Assembly (NCBI GenBank): GCA_016715195.1 | Contig: JADKBB010000015.1 | Location: 50,131-114,130, forward strand | DNA length: 64,000 nt | Direction of reading: 5' to 3' | Source of the DNA: Candidatus Villigracilis proximus | GTDB lineage: Bacteria > Chloroflexota > Anaerolineae > Anaerolineales > Villigracilaceae | In this document: piece by piece, positions 8,422-16,955 of the stretch | How the letters are laid out: each line of letters opens with the position of its first letter | Numbering within the stretch: position 1 is the stretch's first letter | The notes under the pieces: generated by a model | Database searches by the model: none | Told to the model about the DNA's origin: nothing | What the model saw: the letters and a program-made list of their open reading frames with translations, nothing else | Program-made: the position numbers and the translations under genes

Positions 8422-9891
8422 ATGAAACTGTACCTACGTTTAATCCTGAGCGGCGCACTTTTGATCACGCTGGCATTTACATTTGCCGCCTGCTCGGGGG
8501 GAGCCCAGGTTGAACCATCACCTGTGGCAGAAGTGACGGAAGCGCCGGTTGTGGCAACAAAAGCCCCAACTGAAGTCGCTGCACCAATTTTGGAAATTGT
8601 CGGGCTGAACGAAACAAAGTCTTTGACAATGGATGATCTAAAAGCAATGCCTGCGACGGAGGGATATGCAGGACTGAAAAGCAGTACGGGCAAGATCACG
8701 CCGCCCGTTATGTTCAAAGGCGTGGCGTTGAAAGACCTCGCTGAATTCATCGGCGGGATGGATGAGACAACTGGTTTCAATGTGGTTGCGGAAGATGGAT
8801 ACAGCATCACCTATTCATTTGATCAACTGCAAAACGGATCGTTCATTGCGTACGATCCCGCAACGGGTGAAGAACTAAAAAATCCTGTCGAGTTGACCGC
8901 CATTCTCGCCTACGAAGCGGATGGCAAACCCTTCGACGCCAAGCAGGATGGCGCACTGCGGCTTGCAATTATCAGCGCGGAGTTAAATCAGGTCACCGAT
9001 GGACATTGGTCGGTGAAATGGGTGAACAAGTTGGAAGTGAAAAGCCTCGGCGCGGAATGGGCATTGCATTTGGCTGGCGCTCTCACCGAAGATACCGACC
9101 GCGCCAGTATTGAATCCTGTGGTGCGCCGCAATGCCACGGTTCGTCATGGACGGATGACAAAGCGCAGGAATGGGTAGGCGTGCCGTTGTGGTTATTCGT
9201 CGGTTCGGTGGACGATGAGATCGAGCATGAAGGCCCCGCGTTCAACGATGCACTTGCTGAAGCAGGTTACAGCGTGGACGTGATTGCGAGCGATGGATAT
9301 ACCGTCACATTTGACGCGGCGCGAATCAACCGCAACGACAACATCATCGTGGCGTACAAGGTCAACGAAAATCCGCTGCCCGATGAATTCTTCCCTCTGC
9401 GGCTGGTTGGTTCTGACCTTGAGAAAAAAGAAATGGTCGGCATGATCGCGGAGATTCATGTAGGCGTTGAGCCTCTTGCGGATGTGCCTGCGGCCGCCTC
9501 AACCGAACCCGCAGCTGCCACTGTCTCTGAAGCAGATGCCACGCTGACAGTGTTTGGCTCCGTGAATCAGCAACTGCTTTTGAACGAAGCCGCCCTGCGC
9601 GAAATGGAAGTTCTGAAGATCACCGCAGAACATCCCAAGAAGGGCAAGGAAGATTACGAAGGCGTTTCTCTGAATGTCCTGCTTGACTTGGCTGGCGTGA
9701 AAGACGGCGCAACCACTTTGGTCTTCATCGCCGCGGATGGGTACACATCTGAAATCAGCCTTGAGGAAGTACGCGCCTGCACGGAATGTCTGCTTGGCTT
9801 CACCAACACCTTGGAGAAATTCAAGATGGTCATGCCAAACCTTCCCAGCAGTGCATGGGCCAAGGACGTGATCAAGATCGAAGTGAAATAA
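8422..9891 (+). CDS. Lipoprotein with three tandem sulfite-oxidase-fold-like domains
   Basis: This 489-residue lipoprotein has lipobox FAAC (C24), then a Pro/Ala/Thr linker to ~55. Three domains follow: ~55-207, ~208-348 and ~371-489. The first resembles oxidoreductase molybdopterin-binding domains (PVMFKGVALKDLAEFIGG, EDGYSITYSFDQL, PLRL-type turn). The second carries ESCGAPQCHG (C233, C238). The third has a CxxC (C453, C456) in the same place as the CxxC of the fused domain at 11921. It sits upstream of two tungstate importers. A cell-surface role in binding Mo/W cofactor, oxyanion or partner protein is inference; no catalytic activity can be assigned. Confidence 0.75.
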   Translation: MKLYLRLILSGALLITLAFTFAACSGGAQVEPSPVAEVTEAPVVATKAPTEVAAPILEIVGLNETKSLTMDDLKAMPATEGYAGLKSSTGKITPPVMFKGVALKDLAEFIGGMDETTGFNVVAEDGYSITYSFDQLQNGSFIAYDPATGEELKNPVELTAILAYEADGKPFDAKQDGALRLAIISAELNQVTDGHWSVKWVNKLEVKSLGAEWALHLAGALTEDTDRASIESCGAPQCHGSSWTDDKAQEWVGVPLWLFVGSVDDEIEHEGPAFNDALAEAGYSVDVIASDGYTVTFDAARINRNDNIIVAYKVNENPLPDEFFPLRLVGSDLEKKEMVGMIAEIHVGVEPLADVPAAASTEPAAATVSEADATLTVFGSVNQQLLLNEAALREMEVLKITAEHPKKGKEDYEGVSLNVLLDLAGVKDGATTLVFIAADGYTSEISLEEVRACTECLLGFTNTLEKFKMVMPNLPSSAWAKDVIKIEVK

Positions 9892-9902
9892 AAATAAATT
9901 GT

Positions 9903-9942
9903 GTAGTTGCGACTTCAGTCGTGCGACTGAAGTCGCAACTAC
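9903..9942. repeat. Perfect palindromic hairpin upstream of the tungstate-binding protein
   Basis: Two 19-bp arms, GTAGTTGCGACTTCAGTCG and its exact complement, are separated by 2 bp. It fills nearly the whole gap between the genes ending 9891 and starting 9954. It has a short U-rich tail (GGTTATTTTC) and could be a weak terminator or a dispersed palindromic repeat. Confidence 0.7.
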
Positions 9943-9953
9943 GGTTATTTTCA

Positions 9954-11057
9954 ATGCGAAAAACTTTTGCAATACTTCTGGTTTTATCCCTGCTTGGGCT
10001 GGGACTCGGCTCTTGTAACAGTCAGCAGGTTGGGGCGGGGAACGAAGCGGCGACATCAACGGAGAAGACTCCTTTATCGGTATTCGCTGCGGGAAGTTTG
10101 ATCATCCCGTTCGGGAATATCGAAAAAGCGTTCGAAGCAAAATATCCGAACATTGATGTTCGGGCAGAGTATCACGGCAGCATTCAGGTCATCCGCCACG
10201 CGACGGAGTTGCACGAGCCAATTGACGTGGTCGTGACGGCGGACGCGGCGCTGATCCCGATGCTGATGTATGCGAGCAAGGTTCCAGAGACGGGCGAGCC
10301 GTACGCCGATTGGCACATCCGTTTTGCGAGCAATCACCTTGCGCTTGCGTACAACGCGGAAAGCAAATATGCGGATGAGATCAACGCGCAAAACTGGACG
10401 GAGATCATCAGCCGCCCTGATGTGAAGATCGGCCTGGCCGACCCGCGTTTTGATGCTTCCGGCTACCGTGCCTTGATGGCGTTCGCGCTGTCTGAAATTT
10501 CAAATAAAAACTACGGGCTGTTCGGCCCGATGTTTGACAAGCAATTTTCGTTTCCTGTCACGATCTTTCGCGGCGATGAACTTACGACCATCACCGTGCC
10601 AGAAATTTTGGAAACGAAATCCGATTCGCATATTGTCATCCGCGGCGCGAGCGTGCAGTTGATCGCGCTGCTCGAGTCGGGCGATCTGGATTACGCCTTT
10701 GAATATGAAAGCGTCATCCAACAACATGGTTTGAAGATGTTGAGCCTGCCTGCCGAAGTGAATTTGGGCGAGCAGGAGTATGAAGAACTTTACAAACAAG
10801 TTCAGGTGAATCTTGATTTTCAACGCTTCGCCTCGCTCGCTCCGCAGTTTCGCGGAGAACGCATCGGCTATGGAGTTACGGTTCCTGCGAGCGCACTGCA
10901 CACGGAGGAAGCCGCACAGTTCATCGCCTTTCTGTTGAGCGATGAAGGACGCAGCCTGATGGAAGCCGATCATCATCCGATGTTCGAGACATTCATCGCG
11001 GATGGCTACGAAAATCTTCCATCCATTTTGCAAGCGCTCACGGTTCCATTGGAATAA
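9954..11057 (+). CDS. wtpA: Tungstate/molybdate-binding lipoprotein (WtpA/ModA family)
   Basis: The start is placed at 9954, giving MRKTFAILLVLSLLGLGLGSC with the lipobox Cys; the longer upstream frame runs through the palindrome and the previous gene. Residues ~40-365 form a type II periplasmic binding protein with the family segments LSVFAAGSLIIPF, GSIQVIRHATEL and DVVVTADAALIP. It would capture tungstate or molybdate for the permease that starts 2 bp downstream. Similarity to the WtpA branch is judged by eye; a decision between W and Mo would need the anion-site residues to be modelled. Confidence 0.88.
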   Translation: MRKTFAILLVLSLLGLGLGSCNSQQVGAGNEAATSTEKTPLSVFAAGSLIIPFGNIEKAFEAKYPNIDVRAEYHGSIQVIRHATELHEPIDVVVTADAALIPMLMYASKVPETGEPYADWHIRFASNHLALAYNAESKYADEINAQNWTEIISRPDVKIGLADPRFDASGYRALMAFALSEISNKNYGLFGPMFDKQFSFPVTIFRGDELTTITVPEILETKSDSHIVIRGASVQLIALLESGDLDYAFEYESVIQQHGLKMLSLPAEVNLGEQEYEELYKQVQVNLDFQRFASLAPQFRGERIGYGVTVPASALHTEEAAQFIAFLLSDEGRSLMEADHHPMFETFIADGYENLPSILQALTVPLE

Positions 11058-11059
11058 CT

Positions 11060-11845
11060 TTGAGAAAAAGGAATCTGTTCTTTAACATCGTTTTTTCCTT
11101 GCTGGGCGGGCTGCTATTGCTCTTCATCGTTCTGCCGTTGATGAGCATCCTGCTCGGCACCACTCCGCAAACTCTGTGGCTCGCGCTGATAGATGAGGAA
11201 GTGCTGAACTCCATCGTCATCACATTCAGCGCGGCGGCAGTTGCAACATTGCTGGCAATTTTCACGGGCGTGCCGCTGGCATTTTTGCTGGCACGTAGAA
11301 AATTCCGCGGCAAGCGTTTGCTGGAAGCGTTGGTCAATTTGCCGATCGTCATTCCACATACGGCGGCGGGAGTTGCGCTTCTGCTCGTTTTTGGCAGGCG
11401 CGGTTTGCTCGGTCAGTGGCTCACGCCGCTCGGCATAACTTTCACCGACAATTTCTACGGCATTGTGGTTGGCATGTTATTCGTCAGCCTGCCGTTTCTG
11501 GTCAACCTCAGCCGCGAGTCCTTTGCGCTCGTGGATGAAGAACTGGAGCGCGTCGCGTTGATCGATGGCGCATCTCCGTGGCAGGCGTTTTGGTACGTCT
11601 CGCTTCCGCAGGCATGGCGCGGCGTGTTGGCAGGCGCGTTGATGATGTGGGCGCGCGGCATCAGCGAATTCGGCGCGGTCGTCATTCTGGCCTATCACCC
11701 GAAGATCGTGCCTGTGTTGGTCTTCGAGCGCTTTGAGGGTTTTGGCCTTGTGGCCGCCCAGCCTGTCGCGGCATTGCTGATCCTCATCGCGCTGGCAGCA
11801 TTTGTGTTTTTGCAATTATCTCTCCCAAAGGAGAGCGCAGACTAA
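11060..11845 (+). CDS. wtpB: Tungstate/molybdate ABC permease (WtpB/ModB family)
   Basis: This 261-residue permease, with a TTG start directly after the wtpA stop, has about six membrane segments. It carries the inner-membrane EAA loop (EELERVALIDGASPWQAFWYV, read as the site contacting the ATPase) and ARGISEFGAVVIL, typical of Mo/W/sulfate permeases. No ATPase gene follows; the nearest is the one at 14033 after the second importer. Either that ATPase serves both permeases or the partner lies elsewhere. Confidence 0.88.
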   Translation: MRKRNLFFNIVFSLLGGLLLLFIVLPLMSILLGTTPQTLWLALIDEEVLNSIVITFSAAAVATLLAIFTGVPLAFLLARRKFRGKRLLEALVNLPIVIPHTAAGVALLLVFGRRGLLGQWLTPLGITFTDNFYGIVVGMLFVSLPFLVNLSRESFALVDEELERVALIDGASPWQAFWYVSLPQAWRGVLAGALMMWARGISEFGAVVILAYHPKIVPVLVFERFEGFGLVAAQPVAALLILIALAAFVFLQLSLPKESAD

Positions 11846-11920
11846 ATTTGGCTTTATCCCGCTTATTATTTTTCAAGCGGATGGCAAAAAAACTTTTTAT
11901 GTAAGAAGGAGAATTGAAGC

Positions 11921-13228
11921 ATGTCCCGAACGATTAAATTTATCTTGTTAATGGGCCTGATCCTGTCTCTGGCATTATCTGCCTGCGGATCCCCCGCCCC
12001 CACAGAGGCTCCTGCTACGGAAGCAGTTGCCGCCACTGAAGCACCCGCCGCCGCTACCGAAGCCCCTGCGGCTGAAGTTGCTCTCAAAGTCACTGGCAGT
12101 GTCGCCAGCGAACAGGCTTGGACGGAAGATGAAGTCAAAGCAATGGAAGCCATCAGCGTGGAATCCACCAACAAGAACGGCGAGAAAGCCACCTACACAG
12201 GCGTGCTGTTCTCCGATCTGTTGGCTCTCGCTGAACCCAATGCAGATGCCACCACCGTGGTCTTCGTCGCTGACGATGGCTTCACCGCCGAGATCGCCCT
12301 CGCAGACTTAACCGCCTGTGTTGACTGTATAGTATCCTTCCGCGACAACGGCGGCTTTAGCACCGTTCTTCCAGGTCAGTCTGGCAAGTTACAGGTCAAA
12401 GGTGTGATCGAAATTCAGGTCGTCGCTGGCACAGCCGCCGCAGTTGAACCTCCCGCCAACCCGACTCTCATCCTCGCTACCACCACCTCCACACAAGACT
12501 CTGGTTTGCTGGATGTGCTCGTCCCCATGTTCGAAGAGAAGACTGGTTACACTGTGCAGACCGTTGCCGTCGGCTCTGGTGAAGCGATGAAGATGGGTGA
12601 AGAAGGCAATGCCGATGTATTGCTTGTCCATGCCCCCGCCTCCGAAGTGACCTTCATGGAAGGCGGCTTCGGTACTGACCGCTTCCTCGTCATGCACAAT
12701 GACTTCATCATCGTTGGCCCCGCTGCCGACCCCGCTGGTATCAAAGGTATGACATCCGCCAAGGAAGCCTTCACTGCCATTTTCAATGCAGGCTCACAAT
12801 TCATCACCCGCGGCGATGACTCTGGCACACACAAGAAAGAACTCGCGCTGTGGAAATCTGCCGAGCTCGACCCCGCTGGAAAAGAATGGTACGTTGAAAC
12901 AGGTCAGGGCATGGGCGCTTCCATGACCGTAGCCTCCGAAAAGGGTGCCTACATCCTCACCGACCGCGCCACCTACCTCGCCAACAAGGATAACTATCAG
13001 CTTGAGATCCTCGTCGAAGGTGATAACAAGCTATTGAATGTGTATCACGTCATCACCGTCAACGCAGAGAAGTGGACTGCCGCCAATTACGAAGGCGCTC
13101 TTGCCTTCGCCAACTTCATGATCGACCCCGAAACACAAGCCGTCATTGGTGAATTCGGTTTGGAAGAATTCGGTCAACCGCTTTTCTACCCTGATGCCGA
13201 CAAGACCGATGCCGATCTAGGTTTATAA
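11921..13228 (+). CDS. tupA: Fusion lipoprotein: sulfite-oxidase-fold-like domain + TupA tungstate-binding domain
   Basis: This 435-residue protein starts with MSRTIKFILLMGLILSLALS followed by the lipobox Cys (C22) and a Thr/Pro/Ala linker. Residues ~53-168 match domain 3 of the lipoprotein at 8422, including CxxC (C133, C136). Residues ~180-435 are a TupA-type tungstate-binding protein: LILATTTSTQDSGLLDVLVP, then GSGEAMKMGEEGNADVLLVH and FMEGGFGTDRFLVMHNDFI. TupA proteins are normally a signal plus the binding domain alone, so the extra N-terminal domain is unusual. Permease and ATPase follow at 13338 and 14033. Confidence 0.9.
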   Translation: MSRTIKFILLMGLILSLALSACGSPAPTEAPATEAVAATEAPAAATEAPAAEVALKVTGSVASEQAWTEDEVKAMEAISVESTNKNGEKATYTGVLFSDLLALAEPNADATTVVFVADDGFTAEIALADLTACVDCIVSFRDNGGFSTVLPGQSGKLQVKGVIEIQVVAGTAAAVEPPANPTLILATTTSTQDSGLLDVLVPMFEEKTGYTVQTVAVGSGEAMKMGEEGNADVLLVHAPASEVTFMEGGFGTDRFLVMHNDFIIVGPAADPAGIKGMTSAKEAFTAIFNAGSQFITRGDDSGTHKKELALWKSAELDPAGKEWYVETGQGMGASMTVASEKGAYILTDRATYLANKDNYQLEILVEGDNKLLNVYHVITVNAEKWTAANYEGALAFANFMIDPETQAVIGEFGLEEFGQPLFYPDADKTDADLGL

Positions 13229-13246
13229 GCATGTAAGTTTATACAC

Positions 13247-13289
13247 AAGTAGACACGTAAACAAGTAAAAAATGTTTACGTGTCTACTT
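13247..13289 (+). terminator. Hairpin between tupA and tupB
   Basis: There are 16-bp perfect arms (AAGTAGACACGTAAAC and its complement) with an 11-nt A-rich loop, followed by a T-rich stretch. It probably reduces read-through so that the binding protein is made in excess over the permease, a common arrangement in ABC operons. Confidence 0.55.
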
Positions 13290-13337
13290 TGTTTACCTGT
13301 CTACCTGCCCACTTATTTTCCTGTATACTTTCACCTC

Positions 13338-13961
13338 ATGTCTGATATTTTTGAAATTACCCTTCTCTCATTACAAGTCTCAACCTTTGCAACTCTGATC
13401 AGCCTGTTGATCGGCTTGCCTTTTGGCACATGGCTGGCGCTGGGCAATTTTCGCGGACGGTCATTTCTATTAAGTATTGTCAACACGGGCATGGCATTAC
13501 CGCCTGTAGTTGTGGGACTCGTTGTAGCGATGACTTTGTGGCGCAGCGGTCCGTTGGGTGGATTAAGACTGATCTACACTCCAGTGGCGATCATCATCGC
13601 GCAGACGGTCATCTCTGCACCGGTAGTCATGGGATTAACAGCCGCCGCACTTGAAGCGCTTGATCCACGGCTGCGACAACAACTCCTCGGGCTTGGAGCT
13701 TCACAACTACAAATGATCTGGATGTTATGGCGTGAAGCGCGACTGCCTCTATTGGCGGCCTTGATGGCCGGCTTTGGCTCGGTCATCTCTGAGGTTGGCG
13801 CATCAATGATGGTCGGCGGAAATATTAAAGGTCAAACGCGGGTGTTGACTACGGCCATTGTATTGGAAACTTCCAAGGGTGAATTTGAAAAGGCGCTGGC
13901 TCTTTCGGCATTATTACTGATTCTCACTTATCTCATCAATCTCGCGCTGACTTTGATTTAG
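13338..13961 (+). CDS. tupB: Tungstate ABC permease TupB
   Basis: The start is set at the ATG at 13338 (MSDIFEITLLSLQVSTFATL); an earlier in-frame ATG at 13272 lies inside the hairpin region. The 207-residue product has five or six membrane segments and the EAA-type loop LDPRLRQQLLGLGASQLQMI, followed by SVISEVGASMMVGGN, a hallmark of TupB. It works with the TupA-like fusion protein and the ATPase at 14033. Confidence 0.87.
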   Translation: MSDIFEITLLSLQVSTFATLISLLIGLPFGTWLALGNFRGRSFLLSIVNTGMALPPVVVGLVVAMTLWRSGPLGGLRLIYTPVAIIIAQTVISAPVVMGLTAAALEALDPRLRQQLLGLGASQLQMIWMLWREARLPLLAALMAGFGSVISEVGASMMVGGNIKGQTRVLTTAIVLETSKGEFEKALALSALLLILTYLINLALTLI

Positions 13962-14032
13962 CAAAAAGGCAGTAGGCGATAGTACTTCCCCTCTTTCCTC
14001 AACTTGAAAGAAGAAAGGGAAAAGAAGCGATT

Positions 14033-14752
14033 ATGAAAAATATTATTGAAATCAACGATCTTCTCATTCAGCGCAATGGACGTGATGCGTTAAAAATTGC
14101 ATCACTGGAAATCCAACGCGGCGAGACTCTTGCGATTGTCGGCCCGAATGGCGCAGGGAAGAGCACACTGCTGTTGGCGCTGGCACGTCTCATCAAACCA
14201 GCGCGCGGACAAATGATATTTAATGGCAGTCCCATTTCGCAGATGAATGATCTTGAATATCGCCGGAGAATATCGTTCGTTTTTCAAGACCCGCTGTTAA
14301 TGGATATGACCGTTGAAAAAAACATCGCACTTGGGTTAAAGTTTCGCGGTACAGATAAGGACGAGACACGCACACGGGTCGATAGGTGGAGCAAGGCCAT
14401 GGGCGTAGAGTCACTGCTCGGACGGCGGGCAGGTCAACTTTCAGGTGGGGAAGCGCAGAGAGTCAGCCTGGCGCGGGCTTTTGTTCTCGATCCCGAATTG
14501 CTTTTGATGGATGAACCATTCTCGGCTGTCGATCCCCCAACCCGCGCACAATTGCTGAACGATCTCTCTACTTTATTATCACAGGAAGATCGCACGACGA
14601 TCTTTGTCACACATAATTTAAAAGAGGCTGCGCAAGTCGGCAGCCGTGTGGCGGTCATTATCAATGGCGAATTAAAACAAGTGGGAACGCCAATGCAAAT
14701 TAAAGAAAATCCGGTTGATGTAAGTGTGAAGGATTTTTTGAGGGAGTTTTAA
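14033..14752 (+). CDS. tupC: Tungstate ABC transporter ATPase TupC
   Basis: This 239-residue ABC ATPase has Walker A GPNGAGKST, Q-loop FVFQDPLL, signature LSGGEAQRV, Walker B LLLMDEPFSAVD and the switch His in FVTHNLKEA. It lies last in the tup operon and just before a strong terminator. As the only metal-oxyanion ATPase in the window it may also energise the WtpB permease. Confidence 0.9.
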   Translation: MKNIIEINDLLIQRNGRDALKIASLEIQRGETLAIVGPNGAGKSTLLLALARLIKPARGQMIFNGSPISQMNDLEYRRRISFVFQDPLLMDMTVEKNIALGLKFRGTDKDETRTRVDRWSKAMGVESLLGRRAGQLSGGEAQRVSLARAFVLDPELLLMDEPFSAVDPPTRAQLLNDLSTLLSQEDRTTIFVTHNLKEAAQVGSRVAVIINGELKQVGTPMQIKENPVDVSVKDFLREF

Positions 14753-14790
14753 AAAGGGAGCGCGGACTTAAAAGTCCGCGTTCCCTTTTT
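14751..14790 (+). terminator. Rho-independent terminator after the tungstate operon
   Basis: A long near-perfect hairpin (AAAAAGGGAGCGCGGACTT / AAGTCCGCGTTCCCTTTTT) begins at the tupC stop codon and ends in a T-run. Confidence 0.85.
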
Positions 14791-14793
14791 AAC

Positions 14794-14823
14794 GGCATAC
14801 ACCGCGTTATACGCGGTGTAGCC
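14794..14823. repeat. Palindrome TACACCGCGT-TAT-ACGCGGTGTA
   Basis: Perfect 10-bp arms with outer GGC/GCC pairing directly follow the terminator. It has no T-run and its purpose is unknown; it could be an operator or a repeat remnant. Confidence 0.55.
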
Positions 14824-14879
14824 AAAAGACCAACTCAGAGGGAGGAGAGAGTTTGGAAGAGCAACTTTCGGTCGCTCAA

Positions 14880-15098
14880 TTACACGGGGTCAAGGTCAGG
14901 GTTTGTGCCGCACAAAGCGCAGGCTGCTTTTTCAAGCATGTTGCATTCCAAAGCGTTGGAGCAGCGATGCGCAACAATTCTTGGCGGCTGGTCAGGCAGA
15001 TTTTCAGCAGGGTACACGACTTCGTTTTCGATCTCAACTTCGTGCCCGACGTGTTCACAGTATTTGGTTTTTTCAACTTTCCAAATCTTTTCTGTCAT
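14880..15098 (-). CDS. Small Cys/His-rich protein of unknown function
   Basis: This 72-residue protein starts MTEKIWKVEKTKYCEHVGHE and contains six Cys (YCEH, HRCSNALECNM, ACALCGTNP). The ATG at 15098 is preceded by a strong AGGAGG five bases upstream, which makes it more convincing than the overlapping plus-strand frames. The paired cysteines suggest a metal-binding zinc-ribbon-like fold. No named family recognised. Confidence 0.75.
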   Translation of the reverse strand: MTEKIWKVEKTKYCEHVGHEVEIENEVVYPAENLPDQPPRIVAHRCSNALECNMLEKAACALCGTNPDLDPV

Positions 15099-15209
15099 AT
15101 CTGCCTCCTAACTATAATGAGACAAGTTTAAGACCAAATCATATCTCCTGCCAGTGACAGGCGTCACAATCTCTTATGACAAAGTGCCTATATAGGATGT
15201 GATATATCT

Positions 15210-16430
15210 TTATTTTTTTATAAATTGATAAATGTTTCCAGTGTCGCTTGCAAAATAAAGTTCGCCTGATTCATCCTGACCGAAGGTGGTGATGGTTCCG
15301 CCTGTTTCAAACAGCAATTGATTTTGCCAACCGCCATTTGAGAAAAACAATCCCCAGATGTATCCGGTGCAATAATCGCCGTAGAGGTAGATACCATTCC
15401 ATTCCGGCATGGTTCCACGATAGACATATCCGCCTGTGACAGAACATCCGCCATAGGTATCAGCGTGACTGTATTCGGCAACGGGAAGAAGCAAGCCGGG
15501 TTGAGGTTCGTCATCGTAACCGTGATTGCCTTCCATAATAGACCAGCCAAAATTTGCACCGCTGGGTGAGCCAACAGGAAGGTAATCAACTTCCTCCCAG
15601 TCACCCTGTCCCACATCGCCGATCCACAGGTCACCGGTGACTTTGTCAAAGGAGATGCGCCATGGGTTGCGAAGTCCATAGGCCCAGATTTCATTGCCGA
15701 AAGGATTATCAGATGGGATGCTGTATGTGTCGCTGCTGCTGACATCGATGCGCAAAATTTTCCCGAGCAGGACAGTTGTGTCCTGTCCGTTCTTGTGCGG
15801 ATCACCCGCCAGACCGCCATCGCCCATGCCGGCATAAAGATATCCATCAGGGCCAAAGTCAAGTCCACCGCCATTATGGTTGGGATAAGGCTGATCAATG
15901 ACCAGTAAAACTTTTTCGCTGTTGCTCTCGGAAAAATTTCCGCTGGCTTGAAAGCGGGAGATGCGGGTATTTCCGCCGTCACCTGTATAGTTGACGTAGA
16001 AGAATCCGTTTTCACCGTATGCAGGATCAAAGGCCAGACCGAGCAGTCCCATTTCGTTGCCGCTTTCATCCACACGATCTGTGATGTCAAGGAAGGGAGA
16101 ATCTAGTATTTGGCCGTTTTCGTAAATGCGAATGACGCCGTATTTTTCAATGATGAACAATCTGCCTGAACCGTCATTGGCAGATTGAATATCCACGGGG
16201 CGTTCAAGTCCGCTGGCGATGAGTTTCCATTCATAGGAATTCGCATCGGGAAAAGCACCGGCATTGATAATGGGATTCTCTGTAGCCGGCGTGGACTGCG
16301 ATTCTGTTTGGGTGGCCGCAGCCATTGTCGGCGGGCGCGAAGCGAGAGGCGTGATCGTCGGAGAAACGGACTCTGCCAATCCTCCACAGGCGAGAATTGG
16401 CAGAGTCAATAAAATTAAAAGTCGCTTCAT
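15210..16430 (-). CDS. PQQ-type soluble sugar dehydrogenase-like lipoprotein
   Basis: This 406-residue protein has a short lipoprotein signal (LPILACGG) and a Thr/Pro linker, then a six-bladed beta-propeller of the glucose/sorbosone dehydrogenase family. Diagnostic segments are NHNGGGLDFGPDGYLYAGMG, WAYGLRNPWRISFD and DVGQGDWEEVDYLP. Members oxidise aldoses with PQQ, but close homologues lacking PQQ exist, so activity is uncertain. It starts 1 bp after the stop of the DUF1232 gene, so the pair is translationally coupled. Confidence 0.87.
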   Translation of the reverse strand: MKRLLILLTLPILACGGLAESVSPTITPLASRPPTMAAATQTESQSTPATENPIINAGAFPDANSYEWKLIASGLERPVDIQSANDGSGRLFIIEKYGVIRIYENGQILDSPFLDITDRVDESGNEMGLLGLAFDPAYGENGFFYVNYTGDGGNTRISRFQASGNFSESNSEKVLLVIDQPYPNHNGGGLDFGPDGYLYAGMGDGGLAGDPHKNGQDTTVLLGKILRIDVSSSDTYSIPSDNPFGNEIWAYGLRNPWRISFDKVTGDLWIGDVGQGDWEEVDYLPVGSPSGANFGWSIMEGNHGYDDEPQPGLLLPVAEYSHADTYGGCSVTGGYVYRGTMPEWNGIYLYGDYCTGYIWGLFFSNGGWQNQLLFETGGTITTFGQDESGELYFASDTGNIYQFIKK

Positions 16431-16431
16431 G

Positions 16432-16794
16432 TTAGGAGGGTTTGTCGCTGACGTCGGTGGCTTCCGCGTCTACAACTTCATCCTGCGCAGAGACTTCCAT
16501 GTTGCCGGCGAGTTCCTTCATGTGTTCGGCAACAACAGCGGGCGGACAAAGTTCGGTAAAGACGTACGAGCCAAGCCATAATAATGCGGCATCATCCACA
16601 ACGCCAATAATAGGGAACATGATCGGATCTGGCGAGAAAAGATAAAGTAAAGCACCAACAGGCACGATCTTTGCAAAAACATTGACCCGTTTATCGCCCA
16701 TCAGACGAAAGATCAATTTAAGTTGATTAAGCACATTGCGGACAACGCCGCCCTGCTGGGATACCATAAGATTGGAAGGTTTCTTTTGATCCAT
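16432..16794 (-). CDS. DUF1232 (YkvA-type) membrane protein
   Basis: This 120-residue protein has the family core ALLYLFSPDPIMFPIIGVVDDAALLWLGSYVF, which spans the membrane as a helical hairpin. The start at 16794 is supported by AAGGAG about 6 nt upstream. The C-terminal tail is acidic. Function of the family is unknown. It is first gene of a two-gene minus-strand operon with the sugar dehydrogenase-like protein. Confidence 0.82.
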   Translation of the reverse strand: MDQKKPSNLMVSQQGGVVRNVLNQLKLIFRLMGDKRVNVFAKIVPVGALLYLFSPDPIMFPIIGVVDDAALLWLGSYVFTELCPPAVVAEHMKELAGNMEVSAQDEVVDAEATDVSDKPS

Positions 16795-16955
16795 TTGAAT
16801 CTCCTTTGAATAAACATATTATATTCGATTTGTGATTTGCTCTTTATCTACGTATTTAAACGGGAATTGATGCAGGTAATATTATGCAATTTCAATTCAT
16901 CCAAACCAAGGCTCGAAAAAATCTGTTTCTCTCCTGATGGGGGTAAAATCATTTC

